Assembly (NCBI GenBank): GCA_905182865.1
Contig: CAJJCY010000004.1
Span: 248,001 to 312,000 of the forward strand
DNA from: an uncultured SAR324 cluster bacterium
Lineage (GTDB): Bacteria; SAR324; NAC60-12
DNA: 64,000 bases
Reading direction: 5' to 3'
Shown here: in pieces, positions 1 through 8,809 of the stretch
Layout: each line of letters starts with the position of its first letter
Position numbering within the stretch: the first letter of the stretch is position 1
Position numbers and translations under genes: made by a program
The notes under the pieces: model-generated
Database searches by the model: none
Told to the model about the DNA's origin: nothing
Seen by the model: the letters and a program-made list of their open reading frames with translations, nothing else

Positions 1-132
1 GAACTGAGAGTTACAGAAAATGTGAAAATTGAGAGGAGTCAGGAAATAGATGCTGATGTCAGCAGCATGGAATCTTCTGCTGTGACTGATGGGGAGCATT
101 CAGAGAGCAGGAAACATAAAGACACAGATTGA
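1..132 (+). CDS. 3' end of an unidentified CDS (partial)
   Basis: An open frame runs from the first base of the window to a TGA at 130-132, giving a 43-residue C-terminal tail. It is highly charged and rich in E, S, K and D, ending in HKDTD, with no recognisable domain. Such tails are common at the ends of membrane transporters or secreted proteins, but nothing here identifies the family. The start lies outside the window. The frame could be open by chance. Confidence 0.4.
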   Translation, partial: ELRVTENVKIERSQEIDADVSSMESSAVTDGEHSESRKHKDTD

Positions 133-250
133 AAATTATCTGTCCCTCCAAGGTGTGATCATCTACAAAAGCAGTCATTTTCAAGGCGGCGCAAAACCTT
201 CAGATCAACAACCATAATTTTGACCGGATAGTTCACTAGACTGCTTTATT

Positions 251-424
251 TCAAGCTTCTGGTTCTTTAGTATGATCCTTTAAGATACCCTGCTCCTTAG
301 TGTACAATCGCAGGCCAAGAGATAAAATTGGCAGTACAACTGTTACCACGATCCAAAAAATGAAATAGAGGGCAATTAATAAAGAACCGTTGAGGATCTG
401 CTTTTGGCTTTGCAAACTGTGCAT
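251..424 (-). CDS. Small single-pass membrane protein (57 aa)
   Basis: The ATG at 424 is preceded by an AGG core about 8 nt upstream and gives 57 residues. Residues 13-38 form one strongly hydrophobic segment (LLIALYFIFWIVVTVVLPIL) followed by a basic patch (RLYTK) and an acidic tail. By the positive-inside rule the C-terminus is cytoplasmic. The size suggests an accessory subunit of a transporter or a regulatory peptide, but no partner gene is adjacent and I do not recognise a named family. Codon use and the ribosome site make it a better candidate than anything else in this gap. Confidence 0.5.
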   Translation of the reverse strand: MHSLQSQKQILNGSLLIALYFIFWIVVTVVLPILSLGLRLYTKEQGILKDHTKEPEA

Positions 425-708
425 TCATTTTTACCTGTCTTTACGCTAAATGCGAATCTATTACACGGAAAAATAAAAGCAAGTAACCGGCCAAAATTTT
501 GTTTGAAGCTCAGCTTAGTTTCACACGGTTACAATAATACGGATGTAGATGAGGTGTAAAACAACTAACTCACCAAAAGAGTCAACACAGTTGAAGCAGG
601 AAAGCAGGAACTTGTATGGAGGGCAAATATTAGACTGAATCCAACCACGTTATCGGTTTGCTTTTTTGTTGTGCAGGGGGGTTGGTTCGCACGAGCGAAT
701 TCCGGACA

Positions 709-1323
709 CTACTTATAATACTCCTGAGTATATAGAGTCTTTGGATATCCAGTACTGGCTGCGTTCGTTATGTTACCAAGCCTGATGAAAGTCTTTTCTG
801 AATTGATCTGGATAATGTCGCTGTGGGTGTCACTTACAGCATTATATGTTATAGAACCGCAAGTCAGTCCGGCTACTGACGTTTCTCCGGAACCCCAACC
901 TGTCAGTTCGCAGAAGGAAGATTTATTTAAAGACATAATAACAGAGCTTGTTTTTGGTTCTAATGTGATGTCTGTAACTTTTGCAGTGAATTTATTGATT
1001 ATTTGATTTTGCGAAGTCTTAGTTTTGCTGCCAAGTTCCAAAGTGTTCAACTTTTTAGTGAAAACAGAACTTTGAGTAACACAACTTAAGTCTGAATAAT
1101 TTGTGGTGGTTGCAGCGAGATTGTCTCCGGAAGCGGAAAACACCAGTACAGTCTTGGAAGAAGTCGAAGCAGTGGTGTTGTCACTGCACTTCGCAGTCCA
1201 TGTACCTGTCAGGAGTGACTTTGTAATGTTTGCGGAATCATCAGTGGTGCTTGTCGAAAGCTCGTCTCCGCATCCCGAAAGCAGGAAAATGCTAAAAAAC
1301 AGGAGAAAAATGTATTTAATCAT
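709..1323 (-). CDS. Hypothetical lipoprotein
   Basis: 204 residues. The N-terminus has a typical lipoprotein signal: MIKYIFLLFFSIFLLSGC, with lipobox LSGC and the lipidated Cys at 18. The mature part is rich in Ser and Thr and contains several further Cys (CSD, SCV, FCEL, LTCG) that could form disulphides in the periplasm. No enzyme motif is visible. It lies 9 bp downstream of an outer-membrane-like gene in the same orientation, so the two may be co-transcribed and both act at the outer membrane. Function unknown. Confidence 0.7.
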   Translation of the reverse strand: MIKYIFLLFFSIFLLSGCGDELSTSTTDDSANITKSLLTGTWTAKCSDNTTASTSSKTVLVFSASGDNLAATTTNYSDLSCVTQSSVFTKKLNTLELGSKTKTSQNQIINKFTAKVTDITLEPKTSSVIMSLNKSSFCELTGWGSGETSVAGLTCGSITYNAVSDTHSDIIQINSEKTFIRLGNITNAASTGYPKTLYTQEYYK

Positions 1324-1332
1324 AATATGCTC

Positions 1333-1947
1333 TCAAAAACTGTAGCCGATGTAGATGACTAAATTTGTTGGATAATCGGTCTTCTTTTCAAGATCTTTTT
1401 TCATAGAGTCACTGAACCTATGCATATTTTCAGTGTACTCAATTGTTCTCGAACCGCCAATGCTGGCATTCATTGCTACAGAAAAACTTAAGCCAGAGCC
1501 CCATACTTTATGCCATCCAACTCCTGTAACAATTACAACAGGACTCCATTTCATCTTTAACGAAGCAATTTTTGCTTTTGTACTCTTTTCAGTTATTTTA
1601 CCAGTCCCGTTCCAGTTACGAAAAGCGAGTCCTGCTTCTGCAAATAAACCATCTGTTATGTCGAGCTCTCTCAGATAAAATCGTGTAAATGCATTAAAAG
1701 TCATAAAAGTTGACTGAGATTTAATTAATGTTCCAGGTCCTTCACTTTCAGTAGTGGTGTCTCCTGACGAAAGACTAGCACCAATATGTATTTCGTTTGA
1801 ATAGTTGTAGCCTCCCATTACTCCGCTGCCCCAGGTGGAGTAAAAGAGCCCTGCCTCACTGCTGCTGTTATCGCTTTCTGCAAGCAGTGACATCGGTGAT
1901 AAAAAAAAAGATTCACTAATAAGATAATTAATTCTAATCATAGACAT
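1333..1947 (-). CDS. Putative outer membrane beta-barrel protein
   Basis: 204 residues. The N-terminus is hydrophobic and reads like a secretion signal. The mature part alternates polar and apolar residues (GLFYSTWGSGVMGGYNYS; TFNAFTRFYLREL; GLAFRNW; LVIYIGYSF) as in short barrels, and ends in Phe, the usual Bam recognition residue. Many Gly/aromatic pairs support a barrel of about eight strands. A truncated second copy of the signal peptide and first strand lies just upstream at 1995-2120. The lipoprotein gene follows after 9 bp. No specific family recognised; the start could be a few codons further in. Confidence 0.55.
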   Translation of the reverse strand: MSMIRINYLISESFFLSPMSLLAESDNSSSEAGLFYSTWGSGVMGGYNYSNEIHIGASLSSGDTTTESEGPGTLIKSQSTFMTFNAFTRFYLRELDITDGLFAEAGLAFRNWNGTGKITEKSTKAKIASLKMKWSPVVIVTGVGWHKVWGSGLSFSVAMNASIGGSRTIEYTENMHRFSDSMKKDLEKKTDYPTNLVIYIGYSF

Positions 1948-1994
1948 CTTAAGAAAAGTATTTTATCCAGCTTCAGTTCCATTTAATCGTCAAG

Positions 1995-2120
1995 CTACCG
2001 CTCGTGCAGGCCAGTTACCCAGGTGGAATAGAACAAACCAGCATCAGAACTTCCCATTTTTGCGAATAACACCAATGGTAAAGTAGTGATAATGATTATT
2101 ATTAATAATATTGATCTCAT
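1995..2120 (-). pseudogene. Truncated duplicate of the adjacent outer-membrane protein gene
   Basis: A 41-codon frame with a clean signal peptide (MRSILLIIIIITTLPLVLFA) followed by SSDAGLFYSTW, which matches SSSEAGLFYSTW in the neighbouring 1333-1947 gene. After that the frame runs into a stop (HER*). It appears to be the 5' end of a tandem paralogue whose remainder was deleted. It may still be transcribed as the leader of the downstream gene. Confidence 0.55.
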
Positions 2121-2159
2121 AACGAATATTATTGATAAATGAGTGTGCTCATGATTATC

Positions 2160-3463
2160 CTAATTTTCTTTAACTTTGTAGCTCCCGTTGACTGCCACAG
2201 AGCTGTGTGTGATCGTGGCATCATTTCCTGCTAAATCCTTGATAGTGCCACTGTTCAAGGTAAGGGCGTTCTCAATAATGCTGATGCCGTTGCTATCAGG
2301 ATCACCAATCAATATCGCGTACCTGAAAACTGGCAGCTGAGTGCTGCCGCTGCCAGACGCATAAGTTGCCGTTCGGCTAGTGCCCTCTGCATCATAAAGT
2401 GAGAGCCGTGGGCTTCCTGTCACTGTAACGATTTCACTGAAGGTGGCTGTCACATATATGTAACATTTCTGAGGCATCCACTCTACCCATCACATAAGCT
2501 GCCCGAGAGGCTCCGCTGTACGGCATTATATACTCACTAGTATCAGTATTACTAGTCGAACTTGTAATTAACACTGCGCTTACAGTCGGAACTGCGGTGT
2601 CTACCTTGTAGCTCGAGTTGGCTGCTACAGAGCTGTGCGTGATCGTGGCATAATTCCCCGAAGCATCCCTGATAGTGCCGCTGTTCAGGGCAAGGGAGTC
2701 AGCCCCGATGCTGATACCATTGGTATCATTTTCTCCAGACTGTATCGTGTATTGGAAAACCAGCGCAGTACTGGCGCTGCCAGACACATAAGTTGCCGTT
2801 CGATTAGTACTGCCTACAACAATGGTGAGCGTCGGAGTGCCGCTTGCGTTGTCAACTCCGATCCCGTCATCGTCAGTTACGATGACCGACTCACTGAATG
2901 TAGCTGTCACAGAGACATTATCCCCTGCATTCAGCTGGCTGTATACCTGTTCTGACGAACTGGTTATCGCAACGCTGCTCACTGTTGGATCCGTTTGTTC
3001 AGTCACAAGTAGACCCCAAATTGTTGTGTTTATAAACGAAAAAGGAAAATCCCCATAACATGCAGTTGAATTTACAATTGTAGAATTATCAATGTATGCA
3101 TTACATACTGACGAATTATTTATTGTTGAGTATGAAATTGTTGAATTATCAACTAGTAGAAGAGTTATCTACAATTGAACGAGTAACCGTCGAGCAATTA
3201 TTAACAGTTGAATCTTTTATGCTGGAATTATCTGAAATTGACGATTTATCAACCGTAGAATTATCGATTACTGAATTGTCGATCAATTCGCAGTTGTCCG
3301 ACTGTGACACAGGCAGGATAATCTTTTTCTCATCATCAGTGGAGTTAGGCTGGTCAAGCACTTGACCAAGTTGTGAGGTTGCGCCGGATGAATCTTCGCT
3401 AGAGCATGATATGACGCTGAAGCTGAAGGTTACCAGTAATAAAACGGAAAAGATTTTATTCAT
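2160..3463 (-). pseudogene. Lipoprotein with DNS-type repeats and Ig-like beta-strand domains, frameshifted
   Basis: The gene starts at ATG 3463 (GGAG about 6 nt upstream) with lipoprotein signal MNKIFSVLLLVTFSFSVISC. It continues with short repeats of the form (V/I)-x-D-N-S-(S/T)-(V/I), which predict a solenoid. The frame stops near 3149, but the same repeat pattern (DNSTI, NNSSV, DNSTIVNST) resumes one frame over and runs without a stop into Ig-like domains near 2990. The first domain (TVSSVAITSS ... SVTATFSESV ... RTATYVSG ... LALNSGTIRDASGN) spans to about 2600; a second domain is split by another frameshift near 2460 and ends at 2160. Such proteins are surface or adhesin-like. Two indels break it; reads would show whether they are real. 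Confidence 0.65.
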
Positions 3464-3801
3464 CTTTTTCTCCATAACTTTTGAGAAGTTTACTCCTGCC
3501 ATGGAAAAGTATGTATTCCGTCCGGTAGAATACCTTTTAATAATTCCAGAATTCAAATAGCTGCTGTCAAACATCTATGACAATGTTTGGAAGCCCATAT
3601 TTACAATTCTGCAATCATGGAACCAAAATTTAAATCAGTTAAATTATCTTGATAATATTTAACGTCTGCTTTATAACGCCATTCTTGAAATTTGTCAAGT
3701 TTTGAGTTTTCGAAGCACCAGGATGGGTAGGATAAAATTATTTTTTAATGGATAAATTTATCGGCAACTAACATTTTTTTAATCATGTATTTTGATGAAA
3801 G

Positions 3802-4750
3802 TTACTGGTATTTATTGCTTGAGTAGAATTGTGTCCGAATAATATGAAAAGCGATGACTACAATTACAATGCAGGCACCAAGAATCATAATCATACTCGG
3901 TCTTTCACCAATACCAAACCAGACCCAAAATGGTCCAATTACCATTTCTAACAGCATAATTAAACTTACAATAGCAGATGTTGTATAACGAGGAGCTATA
4001 ATAAGAAACGCAAATGACACAGGAAGTATCACAATTCCCATAGTGAATACTGTCCAGATTGGCGCAATAAAAATATTGCCTTCTGTACTAAAGGCAAAAC
4101 CAATGATACCACTAATTAGGGCTCCAACAGCAGCTGCAGGGACCACCTCAAGATCACGGTATTTCCGCGCCATAGTAAAGGCGATTGCCAGTCCAAGTGC
4201 AGTAATAGCCCCATAAGCAGCACCCAACACTGGAGATCCTTCGGGTTGACCGATGGCATTGTTGCCGTCACTGACTACAATGGAGACACCAACCATTGCA
4301 GCAATTATAGTTAACCAACCGAGCCATCCTTGTGTTTCGTGCAGCATAAAACTTGATAGAATTGCTGCAAATATCGGCATTGTTGCTAAGGCAGTTAATA
4401 CTAACATTACAGAGGTTTCCTGAATTCCAAGTGTAAAGGTAACGGAATTTATGGAAAAAGAAATTATGGAACAAGTAGATTCGTCACTGTGATAGTGGAT
4501 CAACTCATTCTTTTGTATTAGAAAAAAGAAAAAGGCGCCAGATAATCAATAGAGTAACTCCCATTAATACTCCACGCCAGCCCATCAGCGGCCATCGGTC
4601 AAGATTTGAAAATCTCATTACCATGGTGTCAGGTGTAAGAACCAGCACACCAATCAGGGCAAGAAAAGTCCCAAATCGTTTCGGATGGTTTTTAACTAAT
4701 TTTTCAAATAAATACATTGTTGAGCTTTTAGCTATTCTTTGATCTGCCAT
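3802..4750 (-). pseudogene. EamA/DMT-family transporter, interrupted
   Basis: Two consecutive frames make one drug/metabolite transporter. The 4505-4750 part encodes the N-terminus with the first helix (FGTFLALIGVLVLTPDTMVMR) and a W-R-G motif typical of EamA domain 1; it stops at SNTKE*. The 3802-4503 part resumes with the TSVMLVLTALATMPIFAAIL helix pair of domain 1 and a complete second EamA domain (GPFWVWFGIGERPS), ending near 3802. Only a few residues are missing at the junction, so a short deletion or frameshift around 4500 is likely. Substrate unknown. This is one of four EamA transporters in the window. Confidence 0.65.
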
Positions 4751-5203
4751 AAATCACAGGCAGTATCACCCTCAATTATTAATTAGTTCAACTACCCTTC
4801 GTGCAAGGAAGTCTGAACCCCTGTCAAAGTTGATGCGGTCAATGGTGGGAGAATTTAGATATTTTTTTGTACTCGCTTAAATATTGATATTACAAAGTAA
4901 ATATTGTGATGATGAATGTTCGTTAATATTTGTACTTCGGGTTTTAGTCCCAAGCATTCTATAATAAGTATGTAATTTTATTGGACGACTCATCTATAAT
5001 ATTTTAAGCCACTGGAGTTGCTCATGAGTCATAAGTTGCCATAAAAAATTATATTATTGACTGTGGATTGTTATTCAGACCGAAGGAGAAATAACATAAA
5101 ATACTGTTATTGTAAAAGATCCCTTACATATGTTTGAGAGTACACGACAAAATTACTGACTTTCTAGTTGGATAGAGTAGTGAGTGATGTAAATAAAAGT
5201 GTT
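4751..5203. other. Intergenic region, no gene seen
   Basis: About 450 AT-rich bases between a broken transporter and the MORN lipoprotein gene. No frame has family resemblance, and I see no tRNA, long inverted repeat or copy of the window's repeat families. Confidence 0.5.
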
Positions 5204-5605
5204 TTAGTCAGAAAGTGTGGTTTTCCAGGGACTGTCATCTCTGAAATCACCTTTCATTTTACTTCCATCTTTAAACAATATAGTACCCTCTCCATGCTTT
5301 TTTCCATCCTTCCACCCCCCTTCATACTTATTCCCATTAGGCCAGGTGTATGTTCCCTGACCTTCCATTTTGTCATTCTTCCATTCACCTTCATATTTAC
5401 CTCCGTCAGGTGAAGTTAGAGTTCCTTTACCTTCTTTCAGCCCATCCTTCCATTCTCCGTCATAAATTTCCTCATTTTCATAGGTAATGTTTCCTTTACC
5501 ATGTGGTTTCCCGTTTTGCAGTTCTCCGACATATTCGGCTTCATTTGTACATCCAACCAAAAATACTAATAATAACAACTGAAATGCAATTAGTAATTTG
5601 TTCAT
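5204..5605 (-). CDS. MORN-repeat lipoprotein
   Basis: 133 residues. Signal MNKLLIAFQLLLLVFLVGC ends in lipobox LVGC. The mature protein consists of about four MORN repeats of 23 residues (Y-x-G-E-x-x-x-G-K-x-x-G-x-G): YVGELQNGKPHGKGN, YDGEWKDGLKEGKGT, YEGEWKNDKMEGQGT, YEGGWKDGKKHGEGT. MORN repeats form a flat beta-sheet and are found in bacterial periplasmic and outer-membrane-anchored proteins of mostly unknown role. The gene stands alone. Confidence 0.85.
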   Translation of the reverse strand: MNKLLIAFQLLLLVFLVGCTNEAEYVGELQNGKPHGKGNITYENEEIYDGEWKDGLKEGKGTLTSPDGGKYEGEWKNDKMEGQGTYTWPNGNKYEGGWKDGKKHGEGTILFKDGSKMKGDFRDDSPWKTTLSD

Positions 5606-5713
5606 AGCACCACTCTGATTTAAGTGTATTATTGAACCTGCAGTTAAAGCATATTTTGCAATTTTTTTATGAATAATTATTCTACTCAGGATGTAATGTA
5701 CAAGTGATTCTTA

Positions 5714-6334
5714 TTAAATTGCACTAAAACAAACTTCTGTGACGCCGATCATTGAGTCACGTTTTACGAGTGCGGCAAGTTCATCCTCGGTGAGGTGTCC
5801 GGTACCTTCTGGACGCTGCGGCAACACGAGGTAGCGCAAATCAGCTGTGCTGTCATGTACCCGGACTTCTACTTCATCAGAAATATCTGTACCGAATTCC
5901 AGCAACACGGATCTCGGTTCACGTACCGCACGTGAACGGTATTCACGACTTTTGTACCAGTCCGGAGGTAAACCGAGCAGTGAGCGCGGATAGCATGAGC
6001 AGAGAGTACAGACGATTAAATTGTGGACTTCTGGCGTGTTCTCCACTACCAGCAGCTGTACAGGACCGATTTCGAGTCCAAGTGCTTTTACGGCGGATGG
6101 TGCATCCTGCAAAAGCGATTGCTTGAACTGAGGGTCTACCCAGGCACGAGCAACAACTTGTGCACCAAGTTCCGGACCTCGGGAATCCATTTCCTTGACT
6201 GCATTCCGGATATCCTCATCACTCAGCACTCCCTTTTCGATTAACAACTCACGGACTGATATTTCCAGGAATTGGTAATAAGTTGTGGGTGGGATATTCT
6301 TGGTATCTCTTTCATTGGTAGAGGAGGTTTTCAT
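5714..6334 (-). CDS. Cobalt-type nitrile hydratase alpha / thiocyanate hydrolase gamma-like subunit
   Basis: 206 residues. It carries the metal-claw motif CTLCSC at residues 109-114, preceded by the NLIV strand and followed by YPRSLLGLPPDWYKSREYRS, the hallmark of the nitrile hydratase alpha family. Thr in the second position is the form seen in cobalt enzymes (iron enzymes have Ser); the second and third Cys are normally oxidised. The family hydrates nitriles to amides or, in thiocyanate hydrolase, thiocyanate to carbonyl sulphide and ammonia. The start overlaps the previous gene by 4 nt (ATGA), so it is translationally coupled as the last gene of a three-gene operon. No activator/cobalt chaperone gene is seen nearby. 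The exact substrate cannot be told from sequence. Confidence 0.85.
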   Translation of the reverse strand: MKTSSTNERDTKNIPPTTYYQFLEISVRELLIEKGVLSDEDIRNAVKEMDSRGPELGAQVVARAWVDPQFKQSLLQDAPSAVKALGLEIGPVQLLVVENTPEVHNLIVCTLCSCYPRSLLGLPPDWYKSREYRSRAVREPRSVLLEFGTDISDEVEVRVHDSTADLRYLVLPQRPEGTGHLTEDELAALVKRDSMIGVTEVCFSAI

Positions 6335-6630
6335 GTTTTCTCCGGATTTGCAGGTTCTAACCAGAATTCGAAAATCTCGACATCTAGAGAGTCTTGTGGA
6401 CTACCCTGGTAATCTGGCCATACTTCCTGTTGTTGGAAACGTACACGATAAAGAGGGACAACTGGCGTATCGAATCGTCCAAAGGCCAGTTCTTCCGGAT
6501 TACGATACTCTCCGGCAACTCGTTCAATTACTCCTTTACAGCCTCTCACATAAAACGGAGTGCGGATATGTCCTGGAGGCGAACCTTTGCGGACCCGCAC
6601 AGCATTTCCAGTTTGAAAGAGAGGGATCAT
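6331..6630 (-). CDS. Nitrile hydratase beta C-terminal-half subunit (thiocyanate hydrolase alpha-like)
   Basis: 99 residues matching only the C-terminal SH3-like barrel of nitrile hydratase beta: F-x-x-G-x-x-V-R-V (FQTGNAVRVRKGSPPGHIRTPFY), YVRGCKGVIERVAGEYRNPEE and PLYRVRF. It overlaps its neighbours by exactly 4 nt at both ends (6627-6630 and 6331-6334), which argues for a true separate subunit rather than a frameshifted beta gene. The arrangement N-half, C-half, alpha is that of thiocyanate hydrolase (scnB-scnA-scnC) and of the three-subunit toyocamycin nitrile hydratase. It should pack against the metal subunit and shape the active site. Confidence 0.75.
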   Translation of the reverse strand: MIPLFQTGNAVRVRKGSPPGHIRTPFYVRGCKGVIERVAGEYRNPEELAFGRFDTPVVPLYRVRFQQQEVWPDYQGSPQDSLDVEIFEFWLEPANPEKT

Positions 6631-6968
6631 ACCTCCTCCGTTTCGTAGCGGGATTGTACTTCTTCCAACTTGCGACTGAGCTCTTTAGTTGTCAGAACCC
6701 CATTGTATTGCAGGGCTTGAGTGATTGAAAAAATCCAACGCTCATAGTAACTCATCTTTTCGTATGCATCAGGAGGTAGACTTTCGATGCCCTTGCGCAG
6801 TTGATCAACGCTCATTAGTTTCGGTGACATGGAAGTAAGCAGTACCAACAGGGCATCTACGTTTTTTTCCCAAAGCTCATAGTCGTGTTCTACAGGTTTG
6901 ATGTGGCCTGCCTCAAGTCCACCCATGTCGTGGTGGCTGCGACTAGTCAAATCTCGTTCCATGGTCAA
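6627..6968 (-). CDS. Nitrile hydratase beta N-terminal-half subunit (thiocyanate hydrolase beta-like)
   Basis: 113 residues. SHHDMGGLEAGHI near the start matches the HDMGG signature of the nitrile hydratase beta N-terminus. The rest is helical (YELWEKNVDALLVLL; MSYYERWIFSITQALQYNGVLTTKEL), matching the E-x-x-x-Y-Y-E-x-W region of beta. It lacks the C-terminal barrel, which is supplied by the next gene. It is the first gene of the operon; the promoter should lie in 6969-7311, a region shared with the divergent azlC gene. Confidence 0.75.
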   Translation of the reverse strand: MTMERDLTSRSHHDMGGLEAGHIKPVEHDYELWEKNVDALLVLLTSMSPKLMSVDQLRKGIESLPPDAYEKMSYYERWIFSITQALQYNGVLTTKELSRKLEEVQSRYETEEV

Positions 6969-7311
6969 CTATTTTTAGTAGGGTTGAGTTGCAATTGGAA
7001 AGAGTTTACTCTTGATTTAAACTTTAGTAAAACTATATTTTGTACTGTTTTCGTATTCAAAGATAAATCATTATGATTAGCGTCTAATTAAGTCTGTTGA
7101 ATTCTAATTCTCAGATAATTTTAAATTTATGTAATACTATTTGTAATACTATTTGTACTACCCAACTATAATATGTAATTATTTTATTAATAATTCTAAG
7201 CTTAATTGTATTAAATTAAATTGGTTCGGTCTCTTGAGGCAGTGTGCAGTAAATCAATTTTATTTGTCTTTAGCGTTAACATTAATATTTATCAGATATA
7301 TTCAAAAATCA

Positions 7312-8046
7312 ATGAAAGAACTTGAGACTAATTCAAGAGCTGTTTTGGTGGGTATCAAAAATGCCTTTGGTCTGCCTGCACTGTTGCTCATTTCTGCAAT
7401 GACAGGGTTTGGATCTTTTGCCCATGAACATGGTTTATCGCTTTATATGTCCATGCTGTCCACGATATTGATCTGGGGTCTACCGGGACAGGTAGTTCAC
7501 GTAGAACTTTATGGTATGGGGGCTCCCTTAATTGCTGTCGTTCTTGGTGTAGCCGGGGCAAACGCGAGATTTATGCCGATGACACTTTCGATGATGCCTA
7601 TTTTTGATGACTCAACTCACAATCGTCGATGGAATTATTTGCTTGCTCATATGATATCAATCAATACTTGGGCTGAAATGCTCCAAACAGGTCCTGAGAT
7701 CAGGGCAGACAGAAGGATGGCCTATTTCCTGGGATTTTCCTTTACCTGTATGACATCAGGCGTCATTGGTGTTCTTCAGGGATACATTCTTTTTGAAAGC
7801 ATGCCTCAAACGGTATCGCTCTGTCTTATTTTTCTGGTGCCTGTTTATTTTGGACTGATAATGTCAAATACAGTACATCCTCCTTTTCTACTTGCCTTTA
7901 TATTAGGCTGTGTTCTCGGTCCGCCAATTCATCTGTTGACCCCTGAATGGGGGCTGGTGTTGGCCGGGCTGATTTCGGGTACACTAGCCTATTTGCTCCG
8001 TCACAAGCTTCAATTGCTTTGGAAAAATAAGGAGGGCAATGGATGA
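7312..8046 (+). CDS. azlC: AzlC-family branched-chain amino acid permease, large subunit
   Basis: The frame is open from 7153, but homology begins at ATG 7312 (MKELETNSRAVLVGIKNAFG), so that start is preferred. The product is then about 244 residues. It has the AzlC core: an early GFGSFAHEHGLSLYMSMLSTILIWGLPGQV segment and ANARFMPMTLSMMP, then several more membrane helices. AzlC pairs with AzlD to export branched-chain and related amino acids across the inner membrane. The 3' end overlaps azlD by 8 nt. No strong ribosome site precedes 7312. Confidence 0.8.
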   Translation: MKELETNSRAVLVGIKNAFGLPALLLISAMTGFGSFAHEHGLSLYMSMLSTILIWGLPGQVVHVELYGMGAPLIAVVLGVAGANARFMPMTLSMMPIFDDSTHNRRWNYLLAHMISINTWAEMLQTGPEIRADRRMAYFLGFSFTCMTSGVIGVLQGYILFESMPQTVSLCLIFLVPVYFGLIMSNTVHPPFLLAFILGCVLGPPIHLLTPEWGLVLAGLISGTLAYLLRHKLQLLWKNKEGNG

Positions 8047-8383
8047 TACATCGGCCTGGATCTTTTTCTTATCCGCAGTTTTAGCGACCTATGTATGGCG
8101 TTTTGCAGCGGTCATGATCAGCCACCGAATAGAAGCTAACCACCCGATCTTTGAGTGGTTCACCTGTCTGGCATATGGCATCATTGCCGCACTGGTAGCA
8201 CGGACTCTGATCTTTCCGTCTGGAATGCTGGCACTGGTTCCACTTTGGCATAGATTGATACCAATGGCTCTGGCCTTTGTGGGTTTCTATCTGTTGGGAA
8301 AACGTCTCTGGGTCGGAATTGTATTTGGAGAAACAGGCTTAATTGCACTTATGTGGTTCAATAATGGGGCAGAGGGATTTTGA
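8039..8383 (+). CDS. azlD: AzlD-like branched-chain amino acid transport small subunit
   Basis: 114 residues with four hydrophobic segments and the AzlD pattern: ATYVWRFAAVMISHRI in helix 1, YGIIAALVARTLIFPSG in helix 2, and two later helices. The start ATG lies 3-8 nt after a perfect GGAGG (8031-8036) inside the end of azlC, and the frames overlap, so translation is coupled. Together AzlC and AzlD form a two-component exporter. The size is normal for the family. Confidence 0.8.
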   Translation: MDDTSAWIFFLSAVLATYVWRFAAVMISHRIEANHPIFEWFTCLAYGIIAALVARTLIFPSGMLALVPLWHRLIPMALAFVGFYLLGKRLWVGIVFGETGLIALMWFNNGAEGF

Positions 8384-8461
8384 TGAAAAAAGACAGTTTA
8401 AACATTATACCAATGTAACCGTAACTATGACGATAATTGGATATTTTAAAGGAAGTATTTC

Positions 8462-8536
8462 ATGAGAATTAAAGGTTTAGATCATGTCAACATCTACACT
8501 TCAAACCTGAAAGATACAATGAGTTTCTACCACTAG
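8462..8536 (+). pseudogene. VOC/glyoxalase-family gene remnant
   Basis: ATG at 8462 with GGAAG about 7 nt upstream gives MRIKGLDHVNIYTSNLKDTM followed by SFYH and a stop. I-x-x-x-D-H-V-N-I-x-T-x-N-L-x-x-x-x-x-F-Y is the first strand-helix of the vicinal oxygen chelate fold, including the metal-ligand His. A normal protein has about 120-140 residues; here only 24 remain and the following sequence shows no further similarity, so this is a 5' fragment. Confidence 0.6.
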
Positions 8537-8809
8537 GCTGTCCTATCCTTTATTCTTGATAAACAATACGATATCAATCCATAAAGGGACACTGAAGCCA
8601 TGAACATTATTTCTTGACACTTTTCGATTATACTATTAATTTTAATGATCCGAACTGGTCCATTGACTGGGAACTATCCAATAAAAGATCGTTTAAGAGG
8701 TATGTTTATTGTTTGGGAAAGTTCCATGTTCTGTGTTCACTTTGCGTATGCCAAGTAACATCCTCGGTATTCTAGAAGTAAAAACATTCGATAGTATAAA
8801 CTTTTGTAA

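Noticed and set aside
770..1345. Plus-strand frames opposite the lipoprotein gene
   Set aside because: They are mirror frames of a well-supported lipoprotein with signal peptide on the other strand and have no family resemblance.
6331..6968. Idea that the split nitrile hydratase beta is a frameshifted single gene
   Set aside because: Both junctions are exact ATGA overlaps and the order equals natural three-subunit enzymes, so separate genes are the better reading.
6285..7076. Plus-strand frames across the nitrile hydratase operon
   Set aside because: They lie opposite three strongly recognised, overlapping genes and show no homology.
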